Source: a bacterium
Lineage (GTDB): Bacteria > UBP6 > UBA1177 > JAKLFG01
Reading direction: 5' to 3'
Assembly: GCA_022709425.1 (NCBI GenBank)
Contig: JAKLIW010000009.1
Span: forward strand, 1-64,000
Length of the DNA stretch: 64,000 nucleotides
This document shows, piece after piece, positions 15,504 through 24,825 of the stretch. How positions within the stretch are numbered: the stretch's first letter is position 1; every line of letters starts with the position of its first letter. The notes below the pieces were generated by a model. That model did no database searches and was not told the DNA's origin. It worked only from the letters and a program-made list of their open reading frames with translations. A program made the translations under genes and the position numbers.

Positions 15504-16520
15504 ATGTCTCTTATAAGAAACATTCTAAAAAAGATACTGCCCTCTGCCGTAAAACAGGCGCTGGTCGACCTCCTCTCTTTGATGAAATCGCCGCTGTATC
15601 ATTGGCGCGATGGCAGACGCTATGCAAAGTATTCGGGCATGATCCATCACGAGAACGATCAAGTGAAGTTGATCGCCCGCATCACCATGACCTATCATGG
15701 CATAGAAAAGGGATTGACCATGCCGGAGATGCGGCCGGGATTCGGGATGGAGGCCATGAATACCTTGATAACACTTTGTGATGAATACCTGCGGCGTGAG
15801 TACGATGCAACACATTGTCAATTCCTGCATGCCGTGGGGGTAGTTGAAGAGTATCGGAAAGTGCACGAAGAAAAAGGATTCACGATAGCCCAGCCTTTGT
15901 TGAACAAGATAGTCGAACTGACCGGGAAGGTCCGCGATGTCCAGAGGGCCGAACAGATAGAGAGCGGCGCTGCAGAATATTTCAAAGAGACCAGCACTCC
16001 TTTCGATAATTTCTCCGGCAGTCGCCACAGCATCCGCAATTTCAGCGATGCAGAAGTGGAAGTTGAATCCATAAAAAAGGCCATATCTCTTGCCCGGAAC
16101 GCCCCCTCATCCTGTAACCGGCAATCACCGCGCGCATATATCATCCAAGACAAAGAACTGATCGGAAAAGTTCTTTCTTTGCAGAATGGAAATCGCGGTT
16201 TCGGGCATTTAGCGAACAAGCTGGTGGTCGTCACCGCCGAACAGGGCGTTTACAACTCTATCAAGGAACGCCATTCTGCATGGATAGACGGCGGGATGTT
16301 CGCCATGAATCTATTGTATGCACTCCATTTCCATCGGATCGGCGCCTGTACCTTGAACTGTTATTTCTCTCCCAGTGCGGAAGATCGGGTCCGAGCCTTA
16401 TGTGGCATCCCCCGGTCAGAGGTGCTAGTGGTCATCATCGCGCTCGGCGCGGTGCCGGAGAAATTCAGAATCCCATTATCGAAACGGTTAAGTGTTGACG
16501 AAATAATGAGGATCCGGTGA
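15504..16520 (+). CDS. Nitroreductase-family protein of polysaccharide loci
   Basis: A 338-residue protein. About 165 N-terminal residues have no recognised domain (one motif is YHGIEKGLTMPEMRPGFG). The C-terminal half is a nitroreductase-like FMN fold: GSRHSIRNFSDAEVE (about 171-185), ARNAPSSCNRQSPRAYII (about 196-213) and a final GxxPE (ALGAVPEKF). Such proteins commonly lie beside pyruvyltransferase and flippase genes in surface-polysaccharide clusters, as here; the reaction is not known to me. ATG follows the previous stop codon without a gap. The stop overlaps the GTG of the flippase gene. Confidence 0.82.
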   Translation: MSLIRNILKKILPSAVKQALVDLLSLMKSPLYHWRDGRRYAKYSGMIHHENDQVKLIARITMTYHGIEKGLTMPEMRPGFGMEAMNTLITLCDEYLRREYDATHCQFLHAVGVVEEYRKVHEEKGFTIAQPLLNKIVELTGKVRDVQRAEQIESGAAEYFKETSTPFDNFSGSRHSIRNFSDAEVEVESIKKAISLARNAPSSCNRQSPRAYIIQDKELIGKVLSLQNGNRGFGHLANKLVVVTAEQGVYNSIKERHSAWIDGGMFAMNLLYALHFHRIGACTLNCYFSPSAEDRVRALCGIPRSEVLVVIIALGAVPEKFRIPLSKRLSVDEIMRIR

Positions 16521-18028
16521 CCGCCATCGGACAAACAAAAAAAGGGGCGATCCTTTCGTATGCCGCCATAGCCTTCAATGTCATCGCCGGTCTCTTGTAT
16601 ACCCCCTTTCTGGTCCGGACCTTGGGGCTGTCCGATTACGGGTTGTTCGCGCTATCGGCCTCGCTTGTCGGCTACTTCTCCATCGACCTCGGATTGAGCG
16701 CCGCCATCACCAGATTCATCGCGCGTTACCGGGCGGAGGGCAACGAACATCGGGTCAAGGAACTGCTGGGGGTCGCCTACAAACTATACCTGATCATCGA
16801 TATCGCCGTATTCCTGCTTTTAGGAACGGTCTATCTATTCGCCGACCAGATATTCGGCAATCTCACCCCGGTGGAACTCGAGCGTTTTAAGAACATTTTC
16901 ATCGTCACCTCCTTTTTCATCCTTTTCCATATTCCGCTGTTGCCGGTGAATGGATGCTTTATCGCTTATGAGCGGGTGGTCGCGCTCAAGGCCTTCGATC
17001 TAGCCAACAAGATCATAACGGTCACCCTCCTTATTCTTATGCTGGTGCTTGGGTTCGGCCTGTATGGCGTCGTGGCGGTCAATATCCTCTCAACGCTGAC
17101 CATACAATCCATCAAACTGCTCTATCTGCATCGAAAGGAGGGCTTGGCGGTAGATCTACGATACTATGACAAAGAGTTGCTTCGCTCCATCGGTTCGTTC
17201 TCTCTGTGGGCGACCGTTTCGATGATCGCCGACAAGTTCTTCTTTTCCATCATCCCGGCACTGTTGGCCATTTTCTCGAATACGCGGGAGGTCGCCTTTT
17301 TCGCCATAGTCATTTCCATTGAGGGGTATGTGTTCTCCATGGCACGGGCGCTCAACGGACTGTTCCTGCCGCGGGTCATGAGACTCGTTGTCCGCGAGGG
17401 AACACCCGAACAGCAGACCGACCTGCTGATAAGGGTAGGAAGGATACAACTCTACATCGTCGGCATACTCATCGCGGGGCTTATCGGTCTGGGTAAGGAA
17501 TTCTTCGCCCACTGGCTCGGTGCGGGGTTCGACCGGTCTTATTACGCAATGGTTCTCGTGCTGGTCCCTTGTCTGTTCCATCTGACGCAGACCATTGCGG
17601 AAGAACTGATCTACGCACAGGATAAGATCAGATACCGGGCATTGTCGTATGTGATCGGGAGTGTTTTGAGCGTTACGGCTATCGTGTTGCTTGCCCCTCA
17701 GTATGGAGCGATCGGGGCGGCGATAGGCGTTTTTCTCAGTTTCGTCGTGGCGCACAACATCATCATAGACATCGTTTATCACCGGGTGCTCAAGATAGAC
17801 ATGCTTCGTTTTCTCTCTGCATGCCACTTGAAGATACTCCCCGTCTTCATCGCCGCCGCCGGTCTGGGCTTTCTTATGCAGATCTATATCGATACGCCCA
17901 CCCTGTTCCTTTTCGCGGTAAAGGGTGTCGCGTGGGGATTTCTCTGCGTGGCGCTCTTGTGGCTGTTCGCCATGAATGATGTCGAGAAAGGAATGATAAG
18001 ACAAATGGTCAGAATGGGGCGGCCATGA
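16517..18028 (+). CDS. Wzx-type oligosaccharide flippase (MOP superfamily)
   Basis: A 503-residue integral membrane protein with about 12-14 helices. The N-terminal signature of polysaccharide-transport proteins is clear: AIAFNVIAGLLYTPFLVRTL, then LGLSDYGLFALSAS and SIDLGLSAAITRFIARYRAE. It is expected to flip the undecaprenyl-linked repeat unit across the inner membrane. The start is GTG at 16517 (GTGA overlap with the preceding gene) and the end overlaps the pyruvyltransferase start as ATGA, so the three genes are translationally coupled. Confidence 0.9.
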   Translation: MTAIGQTKKGAILSYAAIAFNVIAGLLYTPFLVRTLGLSDYGLFALSASLVGYFSIDLGLSAAITRFIARYRAEGNEHRVKELLGVAYKLYLIIDIAVFLLLGTVYLFADQIFGNLTPVELERFKNIFIVTSFFILFHIPLLPVNGCFIAYERVVALKAFDLANKIITVTLLILMLVLGFGLYGVVAVNILSTLTIQSIKLLYLHRKEGLAVDLRYYDKELLRSIGSFSLWATVSMIADKFFFSIIPALLAIFSNTREVAFFAIVISIEGYVFSMARALNGLFLPRVMRLVVREGTPEQQTDLLIRVGRIQLYIVGILIAGLIGLGKEFFAHWLGAGFDRSYYAMVLVLVPCLFHLTQTIAEELIYAQDKIRYRALSYVIGSVLSVTAIVLLAPQYGAIGAAIGVFLSFVVAHNIIIDIVYHRVLKIDMLRFLSACHLKILPVFIAAAGLGFLMQIYIDTPTLFLFAVKGVAWGFLCVALLWLFAMNDVEKGMIRQMVRMGRP

Positions 18029-19161
18029 AGAATGTCGGCATGGTCGGATTCTTTTCCAGCGAGAACTACGGCGCCATATTGCAAGCGGTGGCATTGCAGA
18101 AGAAAATCGAAGAGATGGGATGCCGAGCGACTTATCTTAACTACTTCCCCCCGTTACCCGTTGACCGATTAAAAAAATGGATAAATATTCTGTATGGCTA
18201 TTTGCGATTGCTGTTGGGATATCGCCGGAGAAAACAGAGAACCGATGCTTTTCGGGAAAGGTACCTGAAGCGGACCGCTCGGTTGGCCACCTATGAAGAT
18301 GCGCGCCGTGCTGCGGCAGATTTCGACCTGTTCATCGCAGGGAGCGATCAGATATGGAACCCGCGTTGGCTGGAGGTATCACGAGGATACTATCTACTGA
18401 ATTTCATAGGCGACCGACCGAGATTCTCCTACGCATCCAGTTTCGGCGTGAAAAGTGTGCCTGAGCAACATCACGCGATATACCGAGAGGCGCTCAAAAA
18501 GTTCTTTTCCATTTCGGTCAGGGAAAAGAGCGGTCTGCGGATATTGGAGATCATGGGAATGTCGGGGGCTAGAACGGTTCTTGACCCGACCTTCCTTTTG
18601 TCACAAGAGGAGTGGTGTGGCTTTTTCGATGCGACACCTTGCCCCGGTGAGCCGTATATCCTCTGCCATGTAATGCCCGGCGACCACAAGACGGCTGGAT
18701 ACATCGCGGCCTTTGCTAAAAAGTTCAATGAGGTCCAAGGAAACAAATATCGTATACTGGTCGTCGGAGACAAAGAATACAAGCGCTTTATGCCGGGCTA
18801 TAATTTGATCTGTGATGCTGGTCCGGCCGAATATCTCCGTTTGATGTACCACGCGTCGTTCATCATTACCAATTCTTTTCATGGCACCTGTTTCGCTCTC
18901 AATTTCAACAAACAATTTCTTTCGGTCCTTGACAGGAATAACCCCTTCAACGCACGGATCACCGACCTGCTTTCAACTTTCGGCATAGAGAACAGGCTTC
19001 GCTTTACCGATCAGGCCATCGATCTCGTTCTTCCCGTGGATATCGACTACGAGACAACGAATAACAACCTAGATCGCCTTCGACAAGAGAGTCTCTCTTT
19101 TTTGGAAAATAATCTTTCACAAGGGTTCGGGGAGAAGGTGTGGCATGTCGGAGAGCAGTAG
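18025..19161 (+). CDS. Polysaccharide pyruvyl transferase family protein
   Basis: A 378-residue member of the PS_pyruv_trans family. The N-terminal part reads VGFFSSENYGAILQAVALQK. Near residue 110 comes the hallmark IAGSDQIWNPRW. The C-terminal GT-B-like half has ITNSFHGTCFALNFNK, in which S-F-H-G-T is the conserved substrate-binding motif. It is expected to transfer pyruvate from PEP to a sugar hydroxyl, making a ketal on the repeat unit. ATGA overlap with the flippase gene; the next gene overlaps its end by 17 nt. Confidence 0.9.
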   Translation: MKNVGMVGFFSSENYGAILQAVALQKKIEEMGCRATYLNYFPPLPVDRLKKWINILYGYLRLLLGYRRRKQRTDAFRERYLKRTARLATYEDARRAAADFDLFIAGSDQIWNPRWLEVSRGYYLLNFIGDRPRFSYASSFGVKSVPEQHHAIYREALKKFFSISVREKSGLRILEIMGMSGARTVLDPTFLLSQEEWCGFFDATPCPGEPYILCHVMPGDHKTAGYIAAFAKKFNEVQGNKYRILVVGDKEYKRFMPGYNLICDAGPAEYLRLMYHASFIITNSFHGTCFALNFNKQFLSVLDRNNPFNARITDLLSTFGIENRLRFTDQAIDLVLPVDIDYETTNNNLDRLRQESLSFLENNLSQGFGEKVWHVGEQ

Positions 19162-20491
19162 ATTCAGCCGTTGTGTCTTCAACTTCAAGAACTACCTGTT
19201 CCGCTCTCATGCAGTCTCGTTCTACAGCAAACTCCTTTCGGCGGAACGACTGGCACCTGAGGCGTTGAACCTCCTCAATTGGCAGAAACGGAAAGAGATG
19301 GCGACCTTCGCGTTCGAACACACGACTTTTTATCGGGATTTCTACGGGGCGCAGGGTATCACCCTCGATGACCTGAAAAAACCGGACACTTTTTCCCGGC
19401 TTCCCATCCTGACAAAAAAAGAGATCCGCGCCCGGTTCGACGATCTCATCGCCGATACCGCCCACCCTGCGTACTACTACCGCGCGACCACCGGCGGCAG
19501 TACCGGCGAACCGCTCACGGTCCTGCATGACCGGCGGCCGCCCCTTGAAGCCGCCGCGTGGCGCATGATGCGGTGGTGGGGTATCGAACCGTCGGACGAT
19601 ATGGCCTTCATTTACCGTCTGCGCCGGAAATTCCCCTACAGCGTTCTTAACGATATCATGTGGTGGCCGACGAAACGGATATCGCTCGATGCATCGCTCA
19701 TGACCGATGCCTCGATGCGCGATTTCCTGGGGCGATACGAGTCATTGAAGCCGGTGGTGTTACAAGGCTACACCGGGTCGGTCTATGAATTCGCCCTGTT
19801 CCTGCGCGACAACAACCTGACCATAACGCCGCCCAAAGCGGTATGGGTCACCTCCGCGCCGCTCTCGGAGGGACAGCGGACCATCATGCAGACGGTCTTC
19901 GGCGCGCCGGTGTACGACCAATACGGTACCTGCGAAGTGATGTGGCTGGCAGCGGAATGCAAAGAGCGGAACGGTCTTCATATCAACCATGACCTGCGCT
20001 ATATCGAATTCGTGGACGATGACGGCAAGCCGGTGCCCGACGGCGAGTGGGGCCGGATACTCATTACCGATCTTGAAAATAAAGTTTTCCCGCTTATCCG
20101 GTATGAGATAGGCGATAGGGGGCGGCGGCTCACGCGGACCTGTCCGTGCGGCATCAATCTGCCGCTGATGGACAAAGTACGCGGCCGGATAACCGATGTG
20201 GTGCGACTACCCAACGGGACCATCATCAGCGGTGAATTCCTGACGACCATCTTTGATGACCATCCCGAAGCGGTCGCCGCATTCCAGATACACCAGAAAG
20301 CCGACCTTTCGATAACACTTAAATGTGTGCCGGGGATCGACCCGAACGCAAAAGAAATAATAGAAAAAGCGCACCGGAACTTACAGACAAACGTCGGCGA
20401 TGCCGTGCCAGTCACGCTCGAACTGGTCGATCAGATACCGCACGACCGGGGCAAGACACGGTTCATCATCAGCGAAAGAGAGGCCATATGA
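19145..20491 (+). CDS. CapK/PaaK-like adenylate-forming enzyme
   Basis: A 448-residue member of the phenylacetate-CoA ligase-like ANL family used in capsule loci (CapK). The P-loop-like motif RATTGGSTGEPLTVLHDR lies near residues 114-131. DQYGTCEVMWLAAEC (about 258-272) and LIRYEIGDRG (about 318-327) are the adenylation core motifs. Members of this type near polysaccharide genes are thought to activate a carboxylic acid, perhaps for acylation of a sugar; the substrate is unknown. It starts inside the pyruvyltransferase gene and ends in ATGA with the next gene. Confidence 0.85.
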   Translation: MSESSRFSRCVFNFKNYLFRSHAVSFYSKLLSAERLAPEALNLLNWQKRKEMATFAFEHTTFYRDFYGAQGITLDDLKKPDTFSRLPILTKKEIRARFDDLIADTAHPAYYYRATTGGSTGEPLTVLHDRRPPLEAAAWRMMRWWGIEPSDDMAFIYRLRRKFPYSVLNDIMWWPTKRISLDASLMTDASMRDFLGRYESLKPVVLQGYTGSVYEFALFLRDNNLTITPPKAVWVTSAPLSEGQRTIMQTVFGAPVYDQYGTCEVMWLAAECKERNGLHINHDLRYIEFVDDDGKPVPDGEWGRILITDLENKVFPLIRYEIGDRGRRLTRTCPCGINLPLMDKVRGRITDVVRLPNGTIISGEFLTTIFDDHPEAVAAFQIHQKADLSITLKCVPGIDPNAKEIIEKAHRNLQTNVGDAVPVTLELVDQIPHDRGKTRFIISEREAI

Positions 20492-22098
20492 GCACGAAAA
20501 CAAATTTTGCGAAAGAAGTCGAAGAGAATTTATGGAAGACGAGGCAAAAGCTATTTTTCTTATTGATGTTTTTCTGGGTTGCAATATGGCTGATATTAAG
20601 TCGTTGGTATGTATTGGACGATGCATTAATACACCTTCGTTATGCCGAGAATCTCTTTTTTACAGGCAAGATCTCTTATAATGGAGATGCAACCACTTTT
20701 GGGTCATCGAGTTTGCTATATGTGGCTATTCTTTCTGGTTTCTCCTCTTTTTTTGCACACACACTATTTAGCCCCAAACTTCTGTCAATAGTTTTTTATT
20801 TAGCACTTCTTATAATGATATCAAAAACCTTTATTTGGAATCAACGCTATCCCTTTCTGGGATGGGTGCTTCTGGTGTGTTTTATTACTCCAGCATCCAT
20901 TAGGTGGCTTACCGATGGCATGGAAACCTCTTTGGTTATTCTTTGGACATTATCTTTTTCTCTGGTATCGCTTCGCCTCATACCTGCCTCTTTTTCTTTT
21001 CAAACAGCAACAATAGCTTTTCTTTCAGGTTTTCTGACGGTTTTTCTTCGCAATGATCTCTCTTTTCTCGTTGCCGTAAGTTCCCTCGCGATTTTTGCAT
21101 CATTTTTGCTTTCAAACGATGACATTTTCTCCTTTAGAGAATTAAAGAAATCATTGGGTCATCCTATAGTGATGGTGGTCGGAGTTGTTTTTGCTTTTAT
21201 TATTATTTTTTTGATTTTTGGACAACTTTTACCTGATACCGCGATGGCCAAGTCAAGACTTCCTTCTATAATTCCCCTGTTCTCAATTGCAATATCTCTT
21301 GTTGCTGCCGGGTCTTTTGGTGTGGGGCTATTATTGCTTTGGATTGCAACATTTTTGCTCGCTGTTAGGTTTGAGAAAAAGAGAGGCGCGGATGATTATA
21401 AAGGTCGCTTGGCATATATTGTGTTAATAAACTTATCGTTTCCAATGTTGGTTTTACTTTCAATGGCAAAAGGGATGATTGTCCATGGAATTCGACATTA
21501 TGTATGGGCACTGGTCTTTAGTCTTTTTGTCAATCTACTCCTTTTGCAAAGGATCGAAGCAACCATCGCTATAAAAAGATCGGGAATGCTCATAGTAGCG
21601 ATAGCTTTTTTAGCAACCATACTCTTGTATGACACACCAAGACAGATGGTTATTTTCAGAACAATGAGCAATCTTTTATATGAATATAGAAATGCTCCTT
21701 TTGAAAGATTTAATGGCCGCCCTGCGATTGCAAGCGATATTGGATATTTCGGATATTTTAGTAAGGCGAAAGTCTGCGACCTTGCTGGATTGGTTAACGG
21801 ATACGAAATGGCTCGATTGCATAACAAAAGAGAACGAACGCTTCGCTGTGTCCAAGAGCCTATAGAGATAGTCCATCTTGAAAAAGGTCGAATGGCAGAT
21901 TTACAAGAAATCAGCCCCGCTTTTGGCCAATATAAATTGTGCAAAACCATACTACCTGGGCTAGATAAACTTCGTACTACATTTTCTTCTGGTTTCTGGG
22001 AAAAAATGTATCCTGCTAGCATTACAATCCATGACATATATATTAGGCCGGATCTGTATGAAGATTTGTGCCCCAAAGGGGAAAGAAATAAATTATGA
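20488..22098 (+). CDS. GT-C-type membrane glycosyltransferase
   Basis: A 536-residue protein with about ten membrane helices. After the first helix comes YVLDDALIHLRYAENLFFTG, followed by TTFGSSSLLYVAILSG. A DD motif in the first extracytoplasmic loop plus the xxGSSxL pattern is typical of GT-C enzymes of the arabinofuranosyltransferase/AftB-like sort, which use polyprenyl-phosphate sugars. A soluble domain of about 130 residues ends the protein. ATG 20488 overlaps the previous stop (ATGA); an in-frame ATG at 20323 lies inside the CapK gene and is rejected. Strongly AT-rich against both neighbours, so probably recently acquired. Confidence 0.75.
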   Translation: MSTKTNFAKEVEENLWKTRQKLFFLLMFFWVAIWLILSRWYVLDDALIHLRYAENLFFTGKISYNGDATTFGSSSLLYVAILSGFSSFFAHTLFSPKLLSIVFYLALLIMISKTFIWNQRYPFLGWVLLVCFITPASIRWLTDGMETSLVILWTLSFSLVSLRLIPASFSFQTATIAFLSGFLTVFLRNDLSFLVAVSSLAIFASFLLSNDDIFSFRELKKSLGHPIVMVVGVVFAFIIIFLIFGQLLPDTAMAKSRLPSIIPLFSIAISLVAAGSFGVGLLLLWIATFLLAVRFEKKRGADDYKGRLAYIVLINLSFPMLVLLSMAKGMIVHGIRHYVWALVFSLFVNLLLLQRIEATIAIKRSGMLIVAIAFLATILLYDTPRQMVIFRTMSNLLYEYRNAPFERFNGRPAIASDIGYFGYFSKAKVCDLAGLVNGYEMARLHNKRERTLRCVQEPIEIVHLEKGRMADLQEISPAFGQYKLCKTILPGLDKLRTTFSSGFWEKMYPASITIHDIYIRPDLYEDLCPKGERNKL

Positions 22099-23318
22099 AC
22101 ATCCTTTTTCCCATCGGCAGTTATTATCCCAGTCAACAGGGCGGCCCGTGCAATTCGGTCCATGCGTTGGCGAAGGGACTGGTCAAGACGGGGCATAAGG
22201 TTCAGGTCATCACCACCAATTTCGATATCCCCGAAAGCGCCGGGATACCGTTCGACCAGTGGACAGAGGTTGAGGGAATACAGGTCTATTACATGCGTTT
22301 TCCGGCGGGGGCGAGTCCGGCAAAGATAGATGCGCGGATTCTGCTGAGTCCCGGTCGTTTTTTTTCGCTTCTTGAACAAACGCCCTGCGATGTGATGCAT
22401 ACGACGATGCTTTTTACGATCATGTCGCATCAGGCCGCAGATTACGCGAAGAGACAGAACATTCCACTTCTCTGGTCTCCTCGAGGATCGATGATGTCCG
22501 ATGCCTTCGGCCGTTCATCGCTGAAAAAGAAACTATTCCTTTCTTTGCCGTTCGTAAAAAACGGTCTGCAACAGGCACACTTTCATGCCACCTCGCCCGA
22601 AGAGGCGACCGATATCGCCCACTGGATGAAATGGTACACCGGCGAAGAGGTGACGGAAAGAACGGCGATCATCCCAAACATCATGTCCGATGAGTTGTTC
22701 GCGCCGGGCGGCGCAATGTCGCCGTATCCTTATAAGTATGTGCTCTACCTCGGCCGTATCCACCCGATAAAAAAACTGGAGAATCTGATAGAGGCGTTTG
22801 CGAGAATAAAACCTCACCCCAACCCTCTCCAGAGTGGAGAGGGAGAAAGCGGAAGTGAGGTTCGTCTCGTCATCGCAGGCTGGACGGGTGAGGATCCCGA
22901 ATACACAAGAAGTTTAAAGTTGAGGGTTGAACAGTTGAGGTTGGGTGACCGTGTTGTCTTCACCGAAAAGCGGGTGGAGGGACACGATAAAGCAACGCTC
23001 TACCGGCACGCCGAGGTGTTCGTCCTGCCGTCGGAGTCGGAGAACTTTGGGATGGTGGTGCTCGAATCGCTCGCGCAGGGGGTGCCGGTCATCGCGTCGA
23101 ATAAGACGCCGTGGCAGATACTGGAAAAGAAAGGCGCGGGTTTCTGGCCGGCGAACGATCCGGCGTCGCTTGCGGAAAGTTTGAGCCTCTTCTTCTCCTT
23201 GAACAACGACGAGAGGAAGCGATTGGCGACGAACGCAGCGACGCTGGCGCGAGAATACAACAACGAAGCGTTGATAGGTAAGTATCTGAAAATGTATGAA
23301 GAGGTGGTGAAAAAATGA
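22095..23318 (+). CDS. GT4 glycosyltransferase carrying an in-frame repeat insertion
   Basis: A 407-residue GT-B protein with the GT4 N-terminal motif SYYPSQQGGPCNSVHALAKG (about residues 8-27) and YVLYLGRIHPIKKLENLIEA opening the C-terminal domain. VFVLPSESENFGMVVLESLA is the nucleotide-sugar-binding EX7E motif (SESENFGMVVLE). Between ARIK and EVRLVIAGW lies PHPNPLQSGEGESGS, encoded by a palindromic intergenic-type repeat (22812-22860). This falls in a surface loop after the first helix, so the enzyme could stay active. ATGA overlaps at both ends place it in the same operon as the GT-C and GT2 genes. Confidence 0.88.
   Translation: MNILFPIGSYYPSQQGGPCNSVHALAKGLVKTGHKVQVITTNFDIPESAGIPFDQWTEVEGIQVYYMRFPAGASPAKIDARILLSPGRFFSLLEQTPCDVMHTTMLFTIMSHQAADYAKRQNIPLLWSPRGSMMSDAFGRSSLKKKLFLSLPFVKNGLQQAHFHATSPEEATDIAHWMKWYTGEEVTERTAIIPNIMSDELFAPGGAMSPYPYKYVLYLGRIHPIKKLENLIEAFARIKPHPNPLQSGEGESGSEVRLVIAGWTGEDPEYTRSLKLRVEQLRLGDRVVFTEKRVEGHDKATLYRHAEVFVLPSESENFGMVVLESLAQGVPVIASNKTPWQILEKKGAGFWPANDPASLAESLSLFFSLNNDERKRLATNAATLAREYNNEALIGKYLKMYEEVVKK
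22812..22860. repeat. PHPNPL-type palindromic repeat inside a coding region
   Basis: CCTCACCCCAACCCTCTCC, AGAGT, GGAGAGGGAGAAAGCGGAAG, then TGAGG. The ends CCTCAC and GTGAGG are inverted, and the core CCTCTCC/GGAGAGG pairs. It keeps the reading frame and adds PHPNPLQSGEGESGS to the glycosyltransferase. Confidence 0.8.
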
Positions 23319-24241
23319 ACACGAACAACATCACCGCTATCATCTTGACCTACAATGAAGAGCGGCATATCGAGCGGTGCGTCAAGAACGCGCAGACGGT
23401 GGCGTCAAAGGTGTTCCTCGTCGACTGCTCATCGACCGACCGGACCCGGGCGATCGCCGAAGGGCTCGGTGCAACGGTCGTCGATCATGCATGGCCGGGG
23501 AATCACGCGGCGCAACTCAACTGGGCGCTGGAAAATCTGCCGATAACGACACCGTGGGTGATGCGGCTCGATGCCGACGAATATCTGACCGATGAACTAA
23601 CGGCCGAGATAAACAAAGTTCTGCCAACGATGCCGTCACAAACGAACGGCGTCTATTTCAAGCGACGCGTCTATTTCATGGGGCGGTGGATAAAGCACGG
23701 TGGCTACTACCCGACCTTCCTTCTGCGGTTGTGGCGGCACAAGAAAGTGGTCTGCGAACAGCGTTGGATGGACGAGCACATGAAGGTGTTGGAAGGAACC
23801 TCGGTCACGCTCGATCACGATTTCGTCGACGACAATCTGAACTATCTGCCGTGGTGGACGGTGAAGCACAACGGTTATTCGTCGCGCGAGGCGGTTGAAC
23901 TGCTCAATCATACGCATCATTTCATGCAGAGCGATGTTCTGGGCGGCGACGGCGACGGGTCGCAGGAGAAGACCAAGCGGAAGTTGAAGGAGAACTATTA
24001 CGCGCGGCTGCCGCTCTTTCTGCGCGCTCTTATTTATTGGAAATACCGGTATTTCATCAAACTCGGGTTCCTTGACGGAGTGCCGGGGCTGATATGGCAT
24101 TTCCTGCAGGGGTTCTGGTACCGGTTCCTCGTCGATGCGAAGATATATCAGGTGGAGAGGTACGCGAAGGATCGCGGGGTATCCGTGAAGGATGCTATCA
24201 GGGAGGTGCTGGGGATTGAAATCGTGAGACGTGAGACGTGA
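23315..24241 (+). CDS. GT2-family glycosyltransferase
   Basis: A 308-residue GT-A protein. TAIILTYNEERHIERCVKNA (about 7-26) is the nucleotide-binding start, DCSSTDRT the ribose-contacting motif and MRLDADEYLTDEL the DXD-bearing metal site (about 86-98). WMDEHM near residue 150 resembles the ED region with the catalytic base. The C-terminus is amphipathic and probably membrane-associated. It resembles the WaaE/KdtX-like branch (GRWIKHGGYYP). The final residues (IVRRET) and the stop codon are written by a GTGAGAC tandem repeat, so the C-terminus has been altered by repeat DNA. ATGA overlap with the preceding gene. Confidence 0.88.
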   Translation: MNTNNITAIILTYNEERHIERCVKNAQTVASKVFLVDCSSTDRTRAIAEGLGATVVDHAWPGNHAAQLNWALENLPITTPWVMRLDADEYLTDELTAEINKVLPTMPSQTNGVYFKRRVYFMGRWIKHGGYYPTFLLRLWRHKKVVCEQRWMDEHMKVLEGTSVTLDHDFVDDNLNYLPWWTVKHNGYSSREAVELLNHTHHFMQSDVLGGDGDGSQEKTKRKLKENYYARLPLFLRALIYWKYRYFIKLGFLDGVPGLIWHFLQGFWYRFLVDAKIYQVERYAKDRGVSVKDAIREVLGIEIVRRET

Positions 24242-24244
24242 GAC
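24224..24244 (+). repeat. Heptamer tandem repeat GTGAGAC
   Basis: Three perfect GTGAGAC units followed by GTGAACGG. The TGA at 24239-24241 inside the repeat is the stop codon of the GT2 gene. Confidence 0.85.
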
Positions 24245-24245
24245 G

Positions 24246-24365
24246 TGAACGGAAATACCGAATTGTAGGGGCGCTCCCAGCGGGACGCCCGGTTGAGCGG
24301 GGAGTTGAGGGTTGATGGGTGAACGGAAATACCGAATTGTAGGGGCGCTCCCAGCGGGACGCCCG
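24246..24365. repeat. 74-bp periodic duplication containing two REP-like palindromes
   Basis: The block TGAACGGAAATACCGAATTG followed by the palindrome GTAGGGGCGCTCCC-AGC-GGGACGCCC occurs at 24246-24292 and again, identical, at 24320-24364. The region between carries AGTTGAGGGTTGA heptamer-like DNA. Confidence 0.85.
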
Positions 24366-24385
24366 ATGCACGGGGAAAACCAACG

Positions 24386-24427
24386 CCTTCTACCTGTGGA
24401 GGGAGAAGGTTGGGATGAGGGTTTGGG
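24386..24427. repeat. PHPNLL-type repeat, copy 1
   Basis: CCTTCTACCTGTGGAGGGAG followed by AAGGTTGGGATGAGGGTTTG; identical over about 40 nt to 24826-24867. The reverse complement would encode PHPNLLPPQVEG, a relative of the PHPNPL repeat at 22.8 kb. Confidence 0.8.
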
Positions 24428-24442
24428 GAAGGGGAAGGGTTT

Positions 24443-24486
24443 GGCTCCCTGTCGCAGGGAGCTGGCCGCAGGACTGAGGGTGTGGG
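24443..24486. repeat. GGCTCCCTGTCGCAGGGAGC repeat, copy 1
   Basis: Hairpin GCTCCCTG-TCG-CAGGGAGC followed by a GCAGGACTGAGGGTGTG tail. A near-identical copy lies at 55007-55048. Confidence 0.8.
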
Positions 24487-24825
24487 GAGGGAAGAGTTTC
24501 GGCGAGCGCTTCGCTCTTCGCCGACCCCGTTTCTTCTTTGCGGCAAAGAAGAAATGGGGGAAAGAAGAAACCTGTGGGGGACGCTGTGCAACTCGCTTCG
24601 ACAGGCTCTGCTCAGACAGGTGCTCGCGTTGGAATACCGACCCCTTCCCTGTCACTGTAGGCCGTCTTGGATGAGACTGTGGTACAGTATCATCAGGCCG
24701 GAAGCCGGAGCATTCATGCGAGGAAGGGAAGAAAGGGATGGGTTTATTAAGATCCGGACCGCCTGCGGAACTCGACACCATAGCCTACGGCTCGGCGTCT
24801 CGGACAGGTCCTCGGCGGAAATACA
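24487..24825. other. Gene-free mosaic of repeat fragments
   Basis: No supported gene. Contains a hairpin TCGGCGA-GCGCTTCGCTC-TTCGCCGA, a GGTGCTCGCGTTGGAA word repeated at 24.87 kb, GGGAAGAAAGGGATGGGTTT (the inverse of DNA near 4.66 kb), and CTTCGACAGGCTCTGCTCAG, a kind of word common in intergenic repeats. Possible reading frames here have no family resemblance. Confidence 0.6.
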
